In this document: piece after piece, positions 1 through 5,496 of the stretch | Position numbering within the stretch: position 1 is the stretch's first letter | Layout: each line of letters opens with the position of its first letter | Assembly (NCBI GenBank): GCA_016919565.1 | Contig: JACXTO010000155.1 | Coordinates: forward strand, 1-6,009 | From: Methanomassiliicoccaceae archaeon | GTDB taxonomy: Archaea > Thermoplasmatota > Thermoplasmata > Methanomassiliicoccales > UBA472 | Direction: 5' to 3' | Length of the DNA: 6,009 nucleotides | Notes under the pieces: model-generated | Databases searched by the model: none | The model's input: only the letters and a program-made list of their open reading frames with translations | Told to the model about the DNA's origin: nothing | Translations under genes and position numbers: made by a program

Positions 1-143
1 GTGAACAGCTCGATCTCACCGAATTTGGAGGCCTTGGCGATCGATGCGCTCGCCTCCACCTTGTCCAGGTCCCCGGCGACACCGATGCCGATCCGCCTCT
101 CCGGGCCTTTCGCCTTGGAGAGGATGAGCTCGATGCTGAGCAT
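1..143 (-). CDS. Partial CDS (5' end only), possible MtxX / phosphotransacetylase-like protein
   Basis: An ATG at 143-141 opens a leftward frame that stays open to the window edge, giving 47 visible residues, MLSIELILSKAKGPERRIGI and onward. The visible part has a charged helix followed by a short RIGIGV beta strand, a DLDKVEAS helix and an FGEIELF strand. This resembles the start of the phosphate acetyl/butyryl-transferase-like fold, as in the methanogen protein MtxX (methanogenesis marker 4), but that assignment rests on recalled pattern only and the fragment is short. The start lies 38 bp after the dph2 stop on the same strand, so it is probably the third gene of the rpl10e-dph2 operon. 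No strong Shine-Dalgarno is seen before the ATG. An in-frame TAG 10 codons upstream, with no ATG, GTG or TTG between, fixes the start. That it is a real gene is fairly secure; the product is a weak call. Confidence 0.5.
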   Translation of the reverse strand, partial: MLSIELILSKAKGPERRIGIGVAGDLDKVEASASIAKASKFGEIELF

Positions 144-181
144 TGCCCCGATATCGTCTACCAGGCTAATCTAAGTTGCCG

Positions 182-1168
182 CTATCCCAGGAAGCTGTCA
201 AAAACATAGTCGTCCCAGTCACTCAGGCCGAGGGCGACCTCCAGCTCGATCGGCGTGAGCATCGGCTTCCGGTAGCGAAGATAGTCATCGATCGCCAGGC
301 GGGGGCAGGCGGTGGAGACGAAGGCGTCCACTTGGAATGCCAGTAATTGGTCCGGGGAAACGTTGTCCATCACGATTAGGAAAGCCTTCCTGCCTTCGCC
401 GATTATCTTCGCCTTCAGCGCCTCGGCAAGAGCCTTGCGCTGCTGCCCCGGCTTGCTGGAGATGATGACCCCGAAGCTCTGCGCGTCGGATGCCAGGGTT
501 ATCGCGCCATGCCTTTGGCGCAGTATCTTATCCTTCAGTTGCTCGACGTCCCTGATCTCCTGCATCATCGGGTCGAGCACGATGACCGGCTTGCGAGTCG
601 CCAATGACACCGCCAACGGATGGAAGTCCCCGGAGCCGAGGTAGAGGAACTGGTCCACGTCGTCCTTGATGCCCGAAGCGGCGGTAACGTTGCATCCCAG
701 CACCTGACCGGCGTTCTTGATTCTGCCGTCGCCCCGGCCGATCAGGACCGTCCGGCCGTTCCGCTCTAGCCATTCCTTCAGCATGTCGAGCTGGTGCAGG
801 TGCTGCACCGTAGTGACCAGGCCGACACGCGGGGCCAGTCGGTCGAGCATTACCTGCAGGAGGCCTGTGAAATCGTAATCGAGCCTGACCTCGACGAAAA
901 GAACGTTGTCGTCGACCTCCATGGAAGGGATATTGCTGTGCCCGAAATGAACCAGGATGTCTGCGAATGATCGATAGGAAGCGCTCAGGTCGCATGCCCC
1001 ATAGCAAGGGTCCCCGAGGATTATGCAGATGCATCCAGTGATGCGCTCGATCTCGTCTGCGACCTCCAGAGATTGCGGCTTCAGTCCTTCAGGGAATTGA
1101 AGGGCGACACGGCGCGCCCCCTTGGCCCGGATGAAAGCCGCCACCTCGGCTAGGTGAAGGTCGAACAT
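182..1168 (-). CDS. dph2: Diphthamide biosynthesis enzyme Dph2 (archaeal 2-(3-amino-3-carboxypropyl)histidine synthase)
   Basis: The 328-residue product matches archaeal Dph2, which makes the first step of diphthamide on elongation factor 2: it transfers the 3-amino-3-carboxypropyl group of S-adenosylmethionine to a histidine, using a noncanonical radical chemistry on a [4Fe-4S] cluster in a homodimer. Visible family marks are VALQFPEGLK near 21-30, GDPCYGACD at 52-60, VLGCNV at 157-161, GSGDFHP at 178-184 and VSTACPRLAIDD at 284-295. Cys59, Cys159 and Cys288 fall at the spacing expected for the three cluster ligands, one per domain, so the enzyme looks intact. Length is normal for archaea (about 320-345). 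It starts 36 bp after rpl10e on the same strand, so the two are probably co-transcribed, joining a ribosomal protein with modification of its translocation factor. The bases just before the ATG are pyrimidine-rich with no Shine-Dalgarno. Confidence 0.96.
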   Translation of the reverse strand: MFDLHLAEVAAFIRAKGARRVALQFPEGLKPQSLEVADEIERITGCICIILGDPCYGACDLSASYRSFADILVHFGHSNIPSMEVDDNVLFVEVRLDYDFTGLLQVMLDRLAPRVGLVTTVQHLHQLDMLKEWLERNGRTVLIGRGDGRIKNAGQVLGCNVTAASGIKDDVDQFLYLGSGDFHPLAVSLATRKPVIVLDPMMQEIRDVEQLKDKILRQRHGAITLASDAQSFGVIISSKPGQQRKALAEALKAKIIGEGRKAFLIVMDNVSPDQLLAFQVDAFVSTACPRLAIDDYLRYRKPMLTPIELEVALGLSDWDDYVFDSFLG

Positions 1169-1204
1169 AGAAATGGGAAGAGTTGAAGGCGTTTAAGGTC
1201 TTGA

Positions 1205-1723
1205 CTATACCAGAAGTTCCTTGCCCTGGTCAATCACGATATAGCAGGTCGTGGGCAGCTTCAATGATGCGCTCCACAGTGCCTCCTTGGCCGCTGCCAC
1301 CGCGCTGACTGGGACCTTCAAGGTGATGATCGGCTGGCCCGGATGGACCCTTGCCGCCGTGCCCACTGCCTTTCCGAAGGCGGCCCTCATCCCGCTGGAA
1401 ACACGGTCCGCTCCGGCGCCGGTGGCTAGCTTGTTCTCGCGCAATACCTGATGTGGGTAGATGCGGATTTTGAAGTAGTAGTTGTTCGCCCCCGCCTTCT
1501 TGGTGAGAAGACGGTTGGCAGTGATACGCGCCGCCTCCAGGGCGATGTGGCGGACCTGGCAGAGCTCCTTTACGTGGAGGCTCATTACCACGGGGAAGTC
1601 CCCGTTGGGGTTGCCTAGGTCGAATTGGGTGATGCGTGGGGCTGGGACTCCTCCCATGTACTCTTTGCGAGTGTAAGCCTGACCTCTGATCTGGGTATAC
1701 ATTCGTCCGGGCTTGCGTGACAT
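1205..1723 (-). CDS. rpl10e: Large-subunit ribosomal protein L10e (uL16 family)
   Basis: This 172-residue protein is the archaeal L10e (L16/L10ae, uL16), a cytosolic large-subunit protein that lies near the peptidyl-transferase centre and the tRNA acceptor ends. The N-terminus is diagnostic: [20 protein letters not shown] at 3-22, then [14 protein letters not shown], followed by the basic loop around [21 protein letters not shown] and the conserved [13 protein letters not shown] stretch. The length is normal for the family. The ATG at 1723-1721 is preceded by AAGGTGA with a 6-nt gap and by a TATA box about 50 bp upstream, so the start is well supported. It is the first gene of a leftward operon with dph2 next. 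Its promoter is embedded in an inverted repeat, which suggests a regulated or autoregulated promoter. Confidence 0.97.
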   Translation of the reverse strand: MSRKPGRMYTQIRGQAYTRKEYMGGVPAPRITQFDLGNPNGDFPVVMSLHVKELCQVRHIALEAARITANRLLTKKAGANNYYFKIRIYPHQVLRENKLATGAGADRVSSGMRAAFGKAVGTAARVHPGQPIITLKVPVSAVAAAKEALWSASLKLPTTCYIVIDQGKELLV

Positions 1724-1729
1724 GTCATT

Positions 1730-1736
1730 TCACCTT
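1730..1736 (-). promoter_or_regulatory. Ribosome binding site of rpl10e
   Basis: Read on the minus strand this is AAGGTGA, ending 6 nt before the rpl10e ATG. GGTGA is complementary to the archaeal 16S rRNA 3' end, and the position confirms the start at 1723. Confidence 0.75.
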
Positions 1737-1762
1737 TGAATCGTGACTATGAGGTTGCCTAG

Positions 1763-1789
1763 ATTATGGTTGGGGTATATAACCATAAT
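1763..1789 (-). promoter_or_regulatory. TATA promoter of rpl10e enclosed in a 9-9-9 inverted repeat (candidate operator)
   Basis: ATTATGGTT at 1763-1771 and AACCATAAT at 1781-1789 are perfect reverse complements separated by 9 bp (GGGGTATAT). On the minus strand the centre reads GGTTATATACC, a good archaeal TATA box centred near 1777. Transcription would start about 25 bp downstream, near 1751, leaving a leader of about 28 nt that holds the rpl10e Shine-Dalgarno. A dimeric regulator bound across both arms would cover the TBP and TFB sites, so this could be a repressor operator. The promoter role is well supported by spacing; the operator role is inferred from symmetry. On the plus strand TATATAAC could also act, giving a long leader ahead of rnp4. 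Confidence 0.7.
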
Positions 1790-1891
1790 GGCACGCCGCC
1801 AGTCTATCCGGCCGTCCAGGAAGAAGCATTATTTTCAAGCCTGAGTGGCGTGAGATAGACATGCCGACGAATTTGAATTCGAAGGCGACGG

Positions 1892-1914
1892 ATCAGATTT
1901 TCCCGAGGTCTGAT
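1892..1914 (+). other. Nine-base-pair hairpin in the rnp4 upstream region
   Basis: ATCAGA at 1892-1897 pairs with TCTGAT at 1909-1914. In RNA the stem extends inward by U-G, U-G and U-A pairs to 9 bp, closing a five-base loop UCCCG at 1901-1905. The stem forms only on the plus-strand transcript, because the inner pairs become A-C mismatches on the other strand. There is no U tract after it, so a terminator is unlikely. It could be a leader structure if transcription of the rnp4 unit starts upstream, or chance. Confidence 0.35.
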
Positions 1915-1926
1915 ACTCAGTAAGGT

Positions 1927-1970
1927 ATTATATTAGGGAGGCTTCTTGGCGATTATTCCAATATTTAAGA
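1927..1970 (+). promoter_or_regulatory. Possible promoter elements of the rnp4-yhbY-serS unit
   Basis: Two AT-rich candidates stand out from the GC-rich surroundings: ATTATATTA at 1927-1935 and AATATTTAAG at 1960-1969. Typical archaeal spacing would put transcription starts near 1957 or near 1990. The second would place the start inside the frame that is open upstream of the rnp4 ATG and would suit a leaderless or short-leader message. The choice between the two cannot be made from sequence. Confidence 0.4.
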
Positions 1971-2033
1971 GGCAACACCACGTCGAAGCGCAGGATATCG
2001 AACAGGGCGAAGCACGGGATCGCCCAATTCAGG

Positions 2034-2330
2034 ATGGAGCGCCTGCTCGAAATGATGAGGCAGGAGGCTCTGGCGGGGAACCATCCCCGGAGCAGATGCT
2101 ATCTTGATCACGCAAGGAGGCTGAGCATGCGGACGAAGACCCCGCTGCCGAAAGGGTATCCTTACTGCCGGTCGTGCGGCACACCGTTGGTCCCGGGCCG
2201 CAATTGCCGGGTGCGACTGCGCTCACAGCGCGTGGTCTATCATTGCCTAGCATGCGACGCAAAGAGGCGAGTCCCATACATCAGGGAGAAGAGAGGTGCG
2301 GAAGATGGCGAACATCGAGAAATTCACTAG
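2034..2330 (+). CDS. rnp4: Ribonuclease P protein component 4 (Rpp21/Rpr2 family)
   Basis: The product is the archaeal homologue of Rpp21, which with Rpp29 supports the specificity domain of RNase P RNA during 5' maturation of tRNA precursors. Visible marks are an N-terminal helix (ERLLEMMRQEAL), ARRLSMRTKTPLP at 28-39, YCRSCGTPLVPGRNCRVRLR at 44-63 and YHCLACDAKRRVPYI at 69-83. Cys45, Cys48, Cys71 and Cys74 form the two CxxC halves of the zinc ribbon. From the first ATG the protein has 98 residues, but the frame is open back to a TGA at 1911-1913 and the segment just upstream, RISNRAKHGIAQFR, looks like the missing part of the first helix of the family. No ATG, GTG or TTG exists in that upstream frame, and the ATG used here has no proper Shine-Dalgarno. 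The true start is therefore uncertain and may be non-canonical, or an indel may be present. The 3' end overlaps yhbY by 26 bp. Confidence 0.9.
   Translation: MERLLEMMRQEALAGNHPRSRCYLDHARRLSMRTKTPLPKGYPYCRSCGTPLVPGRNCRVRLRSQRVVYHCLACDAKRRVPYIREKRGAEDGEHREIH
2293..2298 (+). promoter_or_regulatory. Ribosome binding site deciding the yhbY start
   Basis: GAGGTG lies inside the end of rnp4, 6 nt before the ATG at 2305. It overlaps the alternative GTG at 2296, which it would occlude, so it favours the ATG. Confidence 0.65.
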
Positions 2331-2589
2331 GAAGGAGTTGAAGGGGATCGGTGTCGGCCTAAAGCCCACCGTCCACATCGGAAAGGATGGACTGACCGAG
2401 AACGTGGTCACCGAGCTGAAGAACCAGATCAAGATCAATCGAATCGTGAAGGTGAAGGTATTGCCTGCCTCGGCGGACAAGAAGAGGGAGATCGCCGAGG
2501 AGCTAGCAGAGCGATCCGGCACCAAGCTGATCGAGATCCGGGGATCGACGATCCTGCTCTGCAACCCGCGCCACTACAAAGGCGATTAG
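2305..2589 (+). CDS. YhbY-type (CRM domain) RNA-binding protein
   Basis: From the ATG at 2305 the product has 94 residues, nearly all a single CRM domain as in bacterial YhbY and its archaeal relatives, proteins linked to pre-50S ribosomes and RNA binding. The conserved core is KGIGVGLKPTVHIGKDGLT at 13-31, with the GKDGL loop (a GxxG RNA-contact loop), followed by a helix NVVTELKNQI, a KINRIVKVKVLP strand, a DKKREIAEELAERSGTKLIEI helix-strand and the closing strand STILLCNP. I chose ATG 2305 over GTG 2296 because GAGGTG sits 6 nt before the ATG. The gene overlaps the end of rnp4 by 26 bp, which implies co-transcription and translational coupling. The rRNA role is known for bacterial relatives and inferred here. 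Confidence 0.93.
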   Translation: MANIEKFTRKELKGIGVGLKPTVHIGKDGLTENVVTELKNQIKINRIVKVKVLPASADKKREIAEELAERSGTKLIEIRGSTILLCNPRHYKGD

Positions 2590-2636
2590 GACTGGAGCGA
2601 AGAGCACCAGGAATTCATCCATCCGCGTGATCGAGC

Positions 2637-2849
2637 ATGACTGACGAAAATCCCGACATCGAGGAGCTGGTGCTGAAAGCGCTCGATGCCTCAGACCGCA
2701 TGACCCTGACTCAGATAACGAGCTCGCTCCCGGCTGAGCTTCGCGGATGCCCCGACGAGGTTGCAAGAGCACTCGCTCGCCTCAGAAAGAAAGGCACGAT
2801 CGCCGGCCAATTCTCAGAAACGGACTCTGCCTGGGTATATTGGAAATAG
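2637..2849 (+). CDS. Small winged-helix-like protein of unknown function
   Basis: This 70-residue protein (about 7.6 kDa) is not a family I recognise by name. Its layout reads as a compact winged helix: helix 1 IEELVLKALDAS at 8-19, helix 2 TLTQITSSL at 23-31, recognition-like helix CPDEVARALARLRKKG at 38-53, then a two-strand wing TIAGQFSETDSAWVYWK at 54-70. There is no room for a second domain, so a nucleic-acid-binding or protein-docking role is plausible but not shown. The ATG is preceded by GTGATC with a 4-nt gap, complementary to the 16S rRNA tail. It lies 47 bp after yhbY and 106 bp before serS on the same strand, among RNA-processing and translation genes, hinting at a translation-linked or regulatory role. 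Confidence 0.75.
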   Translation: MTDENPDIEELVLKALDASDRMTLTQITSSLPAELRGCPDEVARALARLRKKGTIAGQFSETDSAWVYWK

Positions 2850-2955
2850 GGGCTTCGCTGACACCGTCGCGTGTGCGACCAGATCTTGAATGCCTCTTAG
2901 AGGTCACCGAAGTCCTTATCAAAATACAGATGATTCATGCAGACCAAGTGAGGAA

Positions 2956-4218
2956 ATGCTGAACATCGATCATATCAGGGAGAATTCCGAGTCCATTCGC
3001 GCGATGCTCCATAACAGGAACTATCCAGAGGACGCGCTGGATTCCTTCATGAGGGTCGATCTTGCCTGGCGAACGCTGGTCGAGGAAGGCAACCAGCTAC
3101 GGCGGCAGCGCAACCAGGTAGCGGAGCAGATCCCCAAGCTGAAGGACGAGGAGAAGAAGGAGCGGATCAAGGAGATGAAGGCGGTCGCCAATCGCATCTC
3201 TGAGATCGATGCGAAACTGGCAGAGCTCGAGCTGGAGCGCAACGAGTTCGTTCTGGTCATCCCGAATGTCCCGCACGAGAGCGTTCCGATAGGCGCAGGC
3301 AGTGGGGACAACCTCCTGGTTCGCCAGATGGGAGAGATATGCCAATTCGATTTCAAGCCCAAGGACCACATCCAGATCGGAGAGGATTTGGACATCATCG
3401 ATTTTAAGCGGGGCGCCAAGGTAGCCGGCAGCGGCTTCTACGTGCTCAAGGGGGATGGAGCACGCCTCGAAAGGGCGCTCATCAGCTTCATGCTCGATCT
3501 TCACCGCCACCAGGGCTACACGGAGGTCTTCCCGCCAATAGTCGTGAACCGAGCGGCTGTGATTGGCACCGGCCAGTATCCGAAGATGAAGGACGACATG
3601 TACTGGTGCGAGCGCGACGACCTCTGGCTCAATCCCACCGCCGAGGTCCCGGTAACCAACCTGCTCCAAGACGAGATCCTGGAGAGGGATCAGTTGCCCA
3701 TCAGCTACACTGCATACCTGCCCTCTTTCCGGAGGGAGGCGGGAAGGAGCGCCGAGATGAAGGGGATAATCCGGGTCCATGAGTTCAACAAGGTGGAGCT
3801 GGTGAAGTTCGTGCATCCGGACAATTCCTATGCCGAGCTGGAGCACCTGCTAGTGGATGCCGAGGACGTCATTCGCTGCCTCGGCCTGCCATATCGCATC
3901 TTGTTGCTTTGCACCGGTGACATGGGTTTCGCAAGCTCCAAGACCTACGATATCGAGGTATTCGCTCCCGGGAGCGATCAATGGCTCGAATGCTCCTCAT
4001 GCTCCTGCTTCACCGATTTCCAAGCCAGGAGGGCGAGGATCAAGTTCAGGCCGGAGCCGCACCTCAAGAGCGAGTTCGTTCACACCTTGAACGGCTCGGG
4101 CGTAGCCTTGCCTCGGACCATGGTGGCAATCCTAGAGAACTACCAGAACCCCGATGGAACGGTCACCATACCCGATATCATCCAGCCTTACATGCAGGGA
4201 CAAGAGCTGATCGATTAG
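2956..4218 (+). CDS. serS: Seryl-tRNA synthetase (standard class II type)
   Basis: The 420-residue enzyme charges tRNA(Ser) with serine in the cytosol. An N-terminal antiparallel coiled coil that holds the tRNA long variable arm spans about 26-100 (rich in RRQRN, KDEEKKER, DAKLAELELE). The catalytic core follows: motif 1 near GARLERALISFMLDLHRHQG-YTEVFPPIVVN (168-198), the serine-binding NPTAEVPVTNL (227-236), motif 2 FRREAG...GIIRVHEFNKVE (258-281), LCTGDMGFASSKTYDIE (318-334), SSCSCFTDFQARRARIKFR (347-365), and motif 3 HTLNGSG-VALPRTMVAILENY (376-396). It is the common SerRS, not the rare methanogenic type. The motif 2 loop is divergent and one residue shorter than usual. I start at ATG 2956, where MLNIDHIREN matches family N-termini and GTGAGG lies just upstream with short spacing. 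An in-frame ATG at 2890 would add 22 residues that look unlike the family. A weak AT-rich element near 2915-2925 could give a separate promoter. Confidence 0.96.
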   Translation: MLNIDHIRENSESIRAMLHNRNYPEDALDSFMRVDLAWRTLVEEGNQLRRQRNQVAEQIPKLKDEEKKERIKEMKAVANRISEIDAKLAELELERNEFVLVIPNVPHESVPIGAGSGDNLLVRQMGEICQFDFKPKDHIQIGEDLDIIDFKRGAKVAGSGFYVLKGDGARLERALISFMLDLHRHQGYTEVFPPIVVNRAAVIGTGQYPKMKDDMYWCERDDLWLNPTAEVPVTNLLQDEILERDQLPISYTAYLPSFRREAGRSAEMKGIIRVHEFNKVELVKFVHPDNSYAELEHLLVDAEDVIRCLGLPYRILLLCTGDMGFASSKTYDIEVFAPGSDQWLECSSCSCFTDFQARRARIKFRPEPHLKSEFVHTLNGSGVALPRTMVAILENYQNPDGTVTIPDIIQPYMQGQELID

Positions 4219-4221
4219 TCC

Positions 4222-5433
4222 TCATTTCCCCGAGGGCCGCCATGAGGGCTCCTTGCACTCCCCGCTATCGTCCTTTACACCTCTGAGCACCAGCTTCAGA
4301 AGCGGGGGCGTGAACAGGGCGGTCAGAATTCCGACCAATACTATCACTGAATAGAACCCTTCATCGAAGATCCCCAGCTGCAGCCCGTACAAGGCGATGA
4401 TCAAGGCAACTTCCAATCGCGGGACCATGCCAAGGCCGATCGCCACCGATTCACGCGGGGACATTTTCATCAGCCAGGCTGGTATCGAGCAGCCGATGAG
4501 CTTCGTCGCGAACGCGACTATGGTCAGGACGAGCGCGAAAGGGAGCAGGTCGCCCAATCCGCTGAAATCGCAGAGGGTCCCGATCGAAACGAAGAATACC
4601 GGGACGAAGACCGCGCCGAGGTACTTCGTTCCGTGCTCGAACTCGTGCCTGATCTTCAGACCGGAGAAGATGGTCCCGGCGATGAACGCGCCAACGATCG
4701 CAGATATCCCGATGAGTTCAGCGATATACGCATATAGGAAAGCCAGTGTCAAGGCTAGAACGAAGCCGGTGTGCTCGATGTGACGATTGTCCCCTACCTT
4801 CTCCATCAGTTCGATGAGCTTGCTGATCAGGTGGGTGCCAGCTAAGATACCGACCACGATGAACGAGACGGCGGCGACCACCAGATAGAGCACCTTTTCC
4901 AGGTCGATTATTCCAGAGGCAATGCCGCCCGAAACAGCCAGAACGGTCATGCCAAGGATATCATCGACCACGGCGGCGCCTATGATCGCACTTCCCACCT
5001 TGGACGAGATCAATCCCAGGTCCACCAGGACACCCGCGGTGACGGCAACGCTGGTTGCGACGATCGTCGCCCCGATGAATATGGCCTGGACGCTCGTCGC
5101 CTCCGGGACCATCCAGGTCGTGACCAAGTAGCCAACGAAGAATGGGACGATCACTCCGCCGATGGCGATGGTCACGTTGCGTTTGGTGTAGATCTTGCTG
5201 AGATCGGATTCCAATCCGATCAGGAACAGCAGGACGATCGAGCCGATCTGAGCCAGACTGGCCAGCACTTGATAATCGACCAGCACGAAGCCTATCAGGC
5301 TGGGCCCGACCAGGATGCCGACGATGATCTCGCCGATGATGAGAGGCTGCTTGAGCCGCCTGACGACGAAGTGGCTAACGACGGCGAGCGCCAGCACCAA
5401 GGTTAACTGGAAGAGCAATGTGTCCGCGAGCAT
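4222..5433 (-). CDS. CPA2-family cation/proton antiporter (KefB/NapA-like), without regulatory domain
   Basis: This 403-residue integral membrane protein has about 12-13 hydrophobic segments and fits the Na+(K+)/H+ exchanger domain of the CPA2 superfamily. Family marks include LKQPLIIGEIIVGILVGPSL at 27-46, the LFLIGLESDL segment at 69-78, ATIVATSVAVTAGVL at 122-136 for the first unwound crossover helix, VVDDILGMTVLA at 155-166 with the paired Asp157-Asp158 that binds the ion and proton, FVPVFFVSIGTL at 276-287, and GMVPRLEVALI at 335-345. The last usually reads RGEV; here Leu replaces Gly. The paired aspartates suggest electrogenic exchange as in NapA, but the ion cannot be told from sequence. 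Only a short polar tail follows the last helix, so no KTN/RCK domain gates it. It starts 63 bp after the MscS-like gene, with GGGTGG 6 nt before the ATG, and ends 3 bp from the serS stop. Confidence 0.93.
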   Translation of the reverse strand: MLADTLLFQLTLVLALAVVSHFVVRRLKQPLIIGEIIVGILVGPSLIGFVLVDYQVLASLAQIGSIVLLFLIGLESDLSKIYTKRNVTIAIGGVIVPFFVGYLVTTWMVPEATSVQAIFIGATIVATSVAVTAGVLVDLGLISSKVGSAIIGAAVVDDILGMTVLAVSGGIASGIIDLEKVLYLVVAAVSFIVVGILAGTHLISKLIELMEKVGDNRHIEHTGFVLALTLAFLYAYIAELIGISAIVGAFIAGTIFSGLKIRHEFEHGTKYLGAVFVPVFFVSIGTLCDFSGLGDLLPFALVLTIVAFATKLIGCSIPAWLMKMSPRESVAIGLGMVPRLEVALIIALYGLQLGIFDEGFYSVIVLVGILTALFTPPLLKLVLRGVKDDSGECKEPSWRPSGK

Positions 5434-5439
5434 CCCATC

Positions 5440-5445
5440 CCACCC
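5440..5445 (-). promoter_or_regulatory. Ribosome binding site of the antiporter gene
   Basis: On the minus strand GGGTGG lies 6 nt before the ATG at 5433. A second, out-of-frame ATG at 5438-5436 lies between them and would sit too close to the site, so 5433 is preferred. Confidence 0.55.
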
Positions 5446-5496
5446 GGGTATGTTAGCGGCTAGAGATAATCCTTACCGTTATCCCCTGCGATTCCA

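Larger units (their letters stand above)
1790..2033 (+). other. Leader / intergenic region between divergent rpl10e and rnp4
   Basis: This 244-bp stretch separates the rpl10e promoter from the first ATG of rnp4. It contains no tRNA or recognisable stable RNA. Two very short ATG frames (18 codons at 1788, 20 codons at 1861) have no family features. The first half has a symmetric CGAATT-TG-AATTCG at 1868-1881 and a hairpin at 1892-1914. The second half has AT-rich promoter-like elements, a GGGAGG Shine-Dalgarno-like site at 1936-1941, and from 1914 a frame that is open into rnp4 and encodes a basic, Rnp4-like segment. Much of 1960-2033 may therefore be coding. Confidence 0.5.

Noticed and set aside
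528..1034. A 168-codon alternative frame within dph2
   Set aside because: The translation is Arg/Pro/Gly-rich with no family features, and dph2 in the other frame is complete with its three cluster cysteines.
1868..1881. CGAATT-TG-AATTCG symmetric sequence
   Set aside because: Six-base arms with a 2-bp centre cannot make a good RNA hairpin and there is no second copy; no support as a binding site.
1946..2107. A TTG-started 53-residue frame with a good GGGAGG site
   Set aside because: Apart from its first dozen residues it is a polar shadow of rnp4. It is kept only as a possible frameshifted start of rnp4, not as a separate gene.
2503..2772. An 89-codon minus-strand frame across the end of yhbY and the small winged-helix gene
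   Set aside because: It overlaps two supported genes on the other strand and has no recognisable motif or ribosome site.
2866..2879. GTCGC-GTGT-GCGAC hairpin before serS
   Set aside because: Only 5 bp with no U tract or conserved context; short stems of this kind are expected by chance in GC-rich DNA.
2890..2955. Upstream in-frame ATG adding 22 residues to SerRS
   Set aside because: The added segment has no similarity to SerRS N-termini, whereas MLNIDHIREN from 2956 does and has GTGAGG just before it.
3097..3846. A 249-codon frame antisense to serS
   Set aside because: It lies wholly opposite serS, which has every family motif; the translation is low-complexity Leu/Val-rich and typical of a GC-rich reverse frame.
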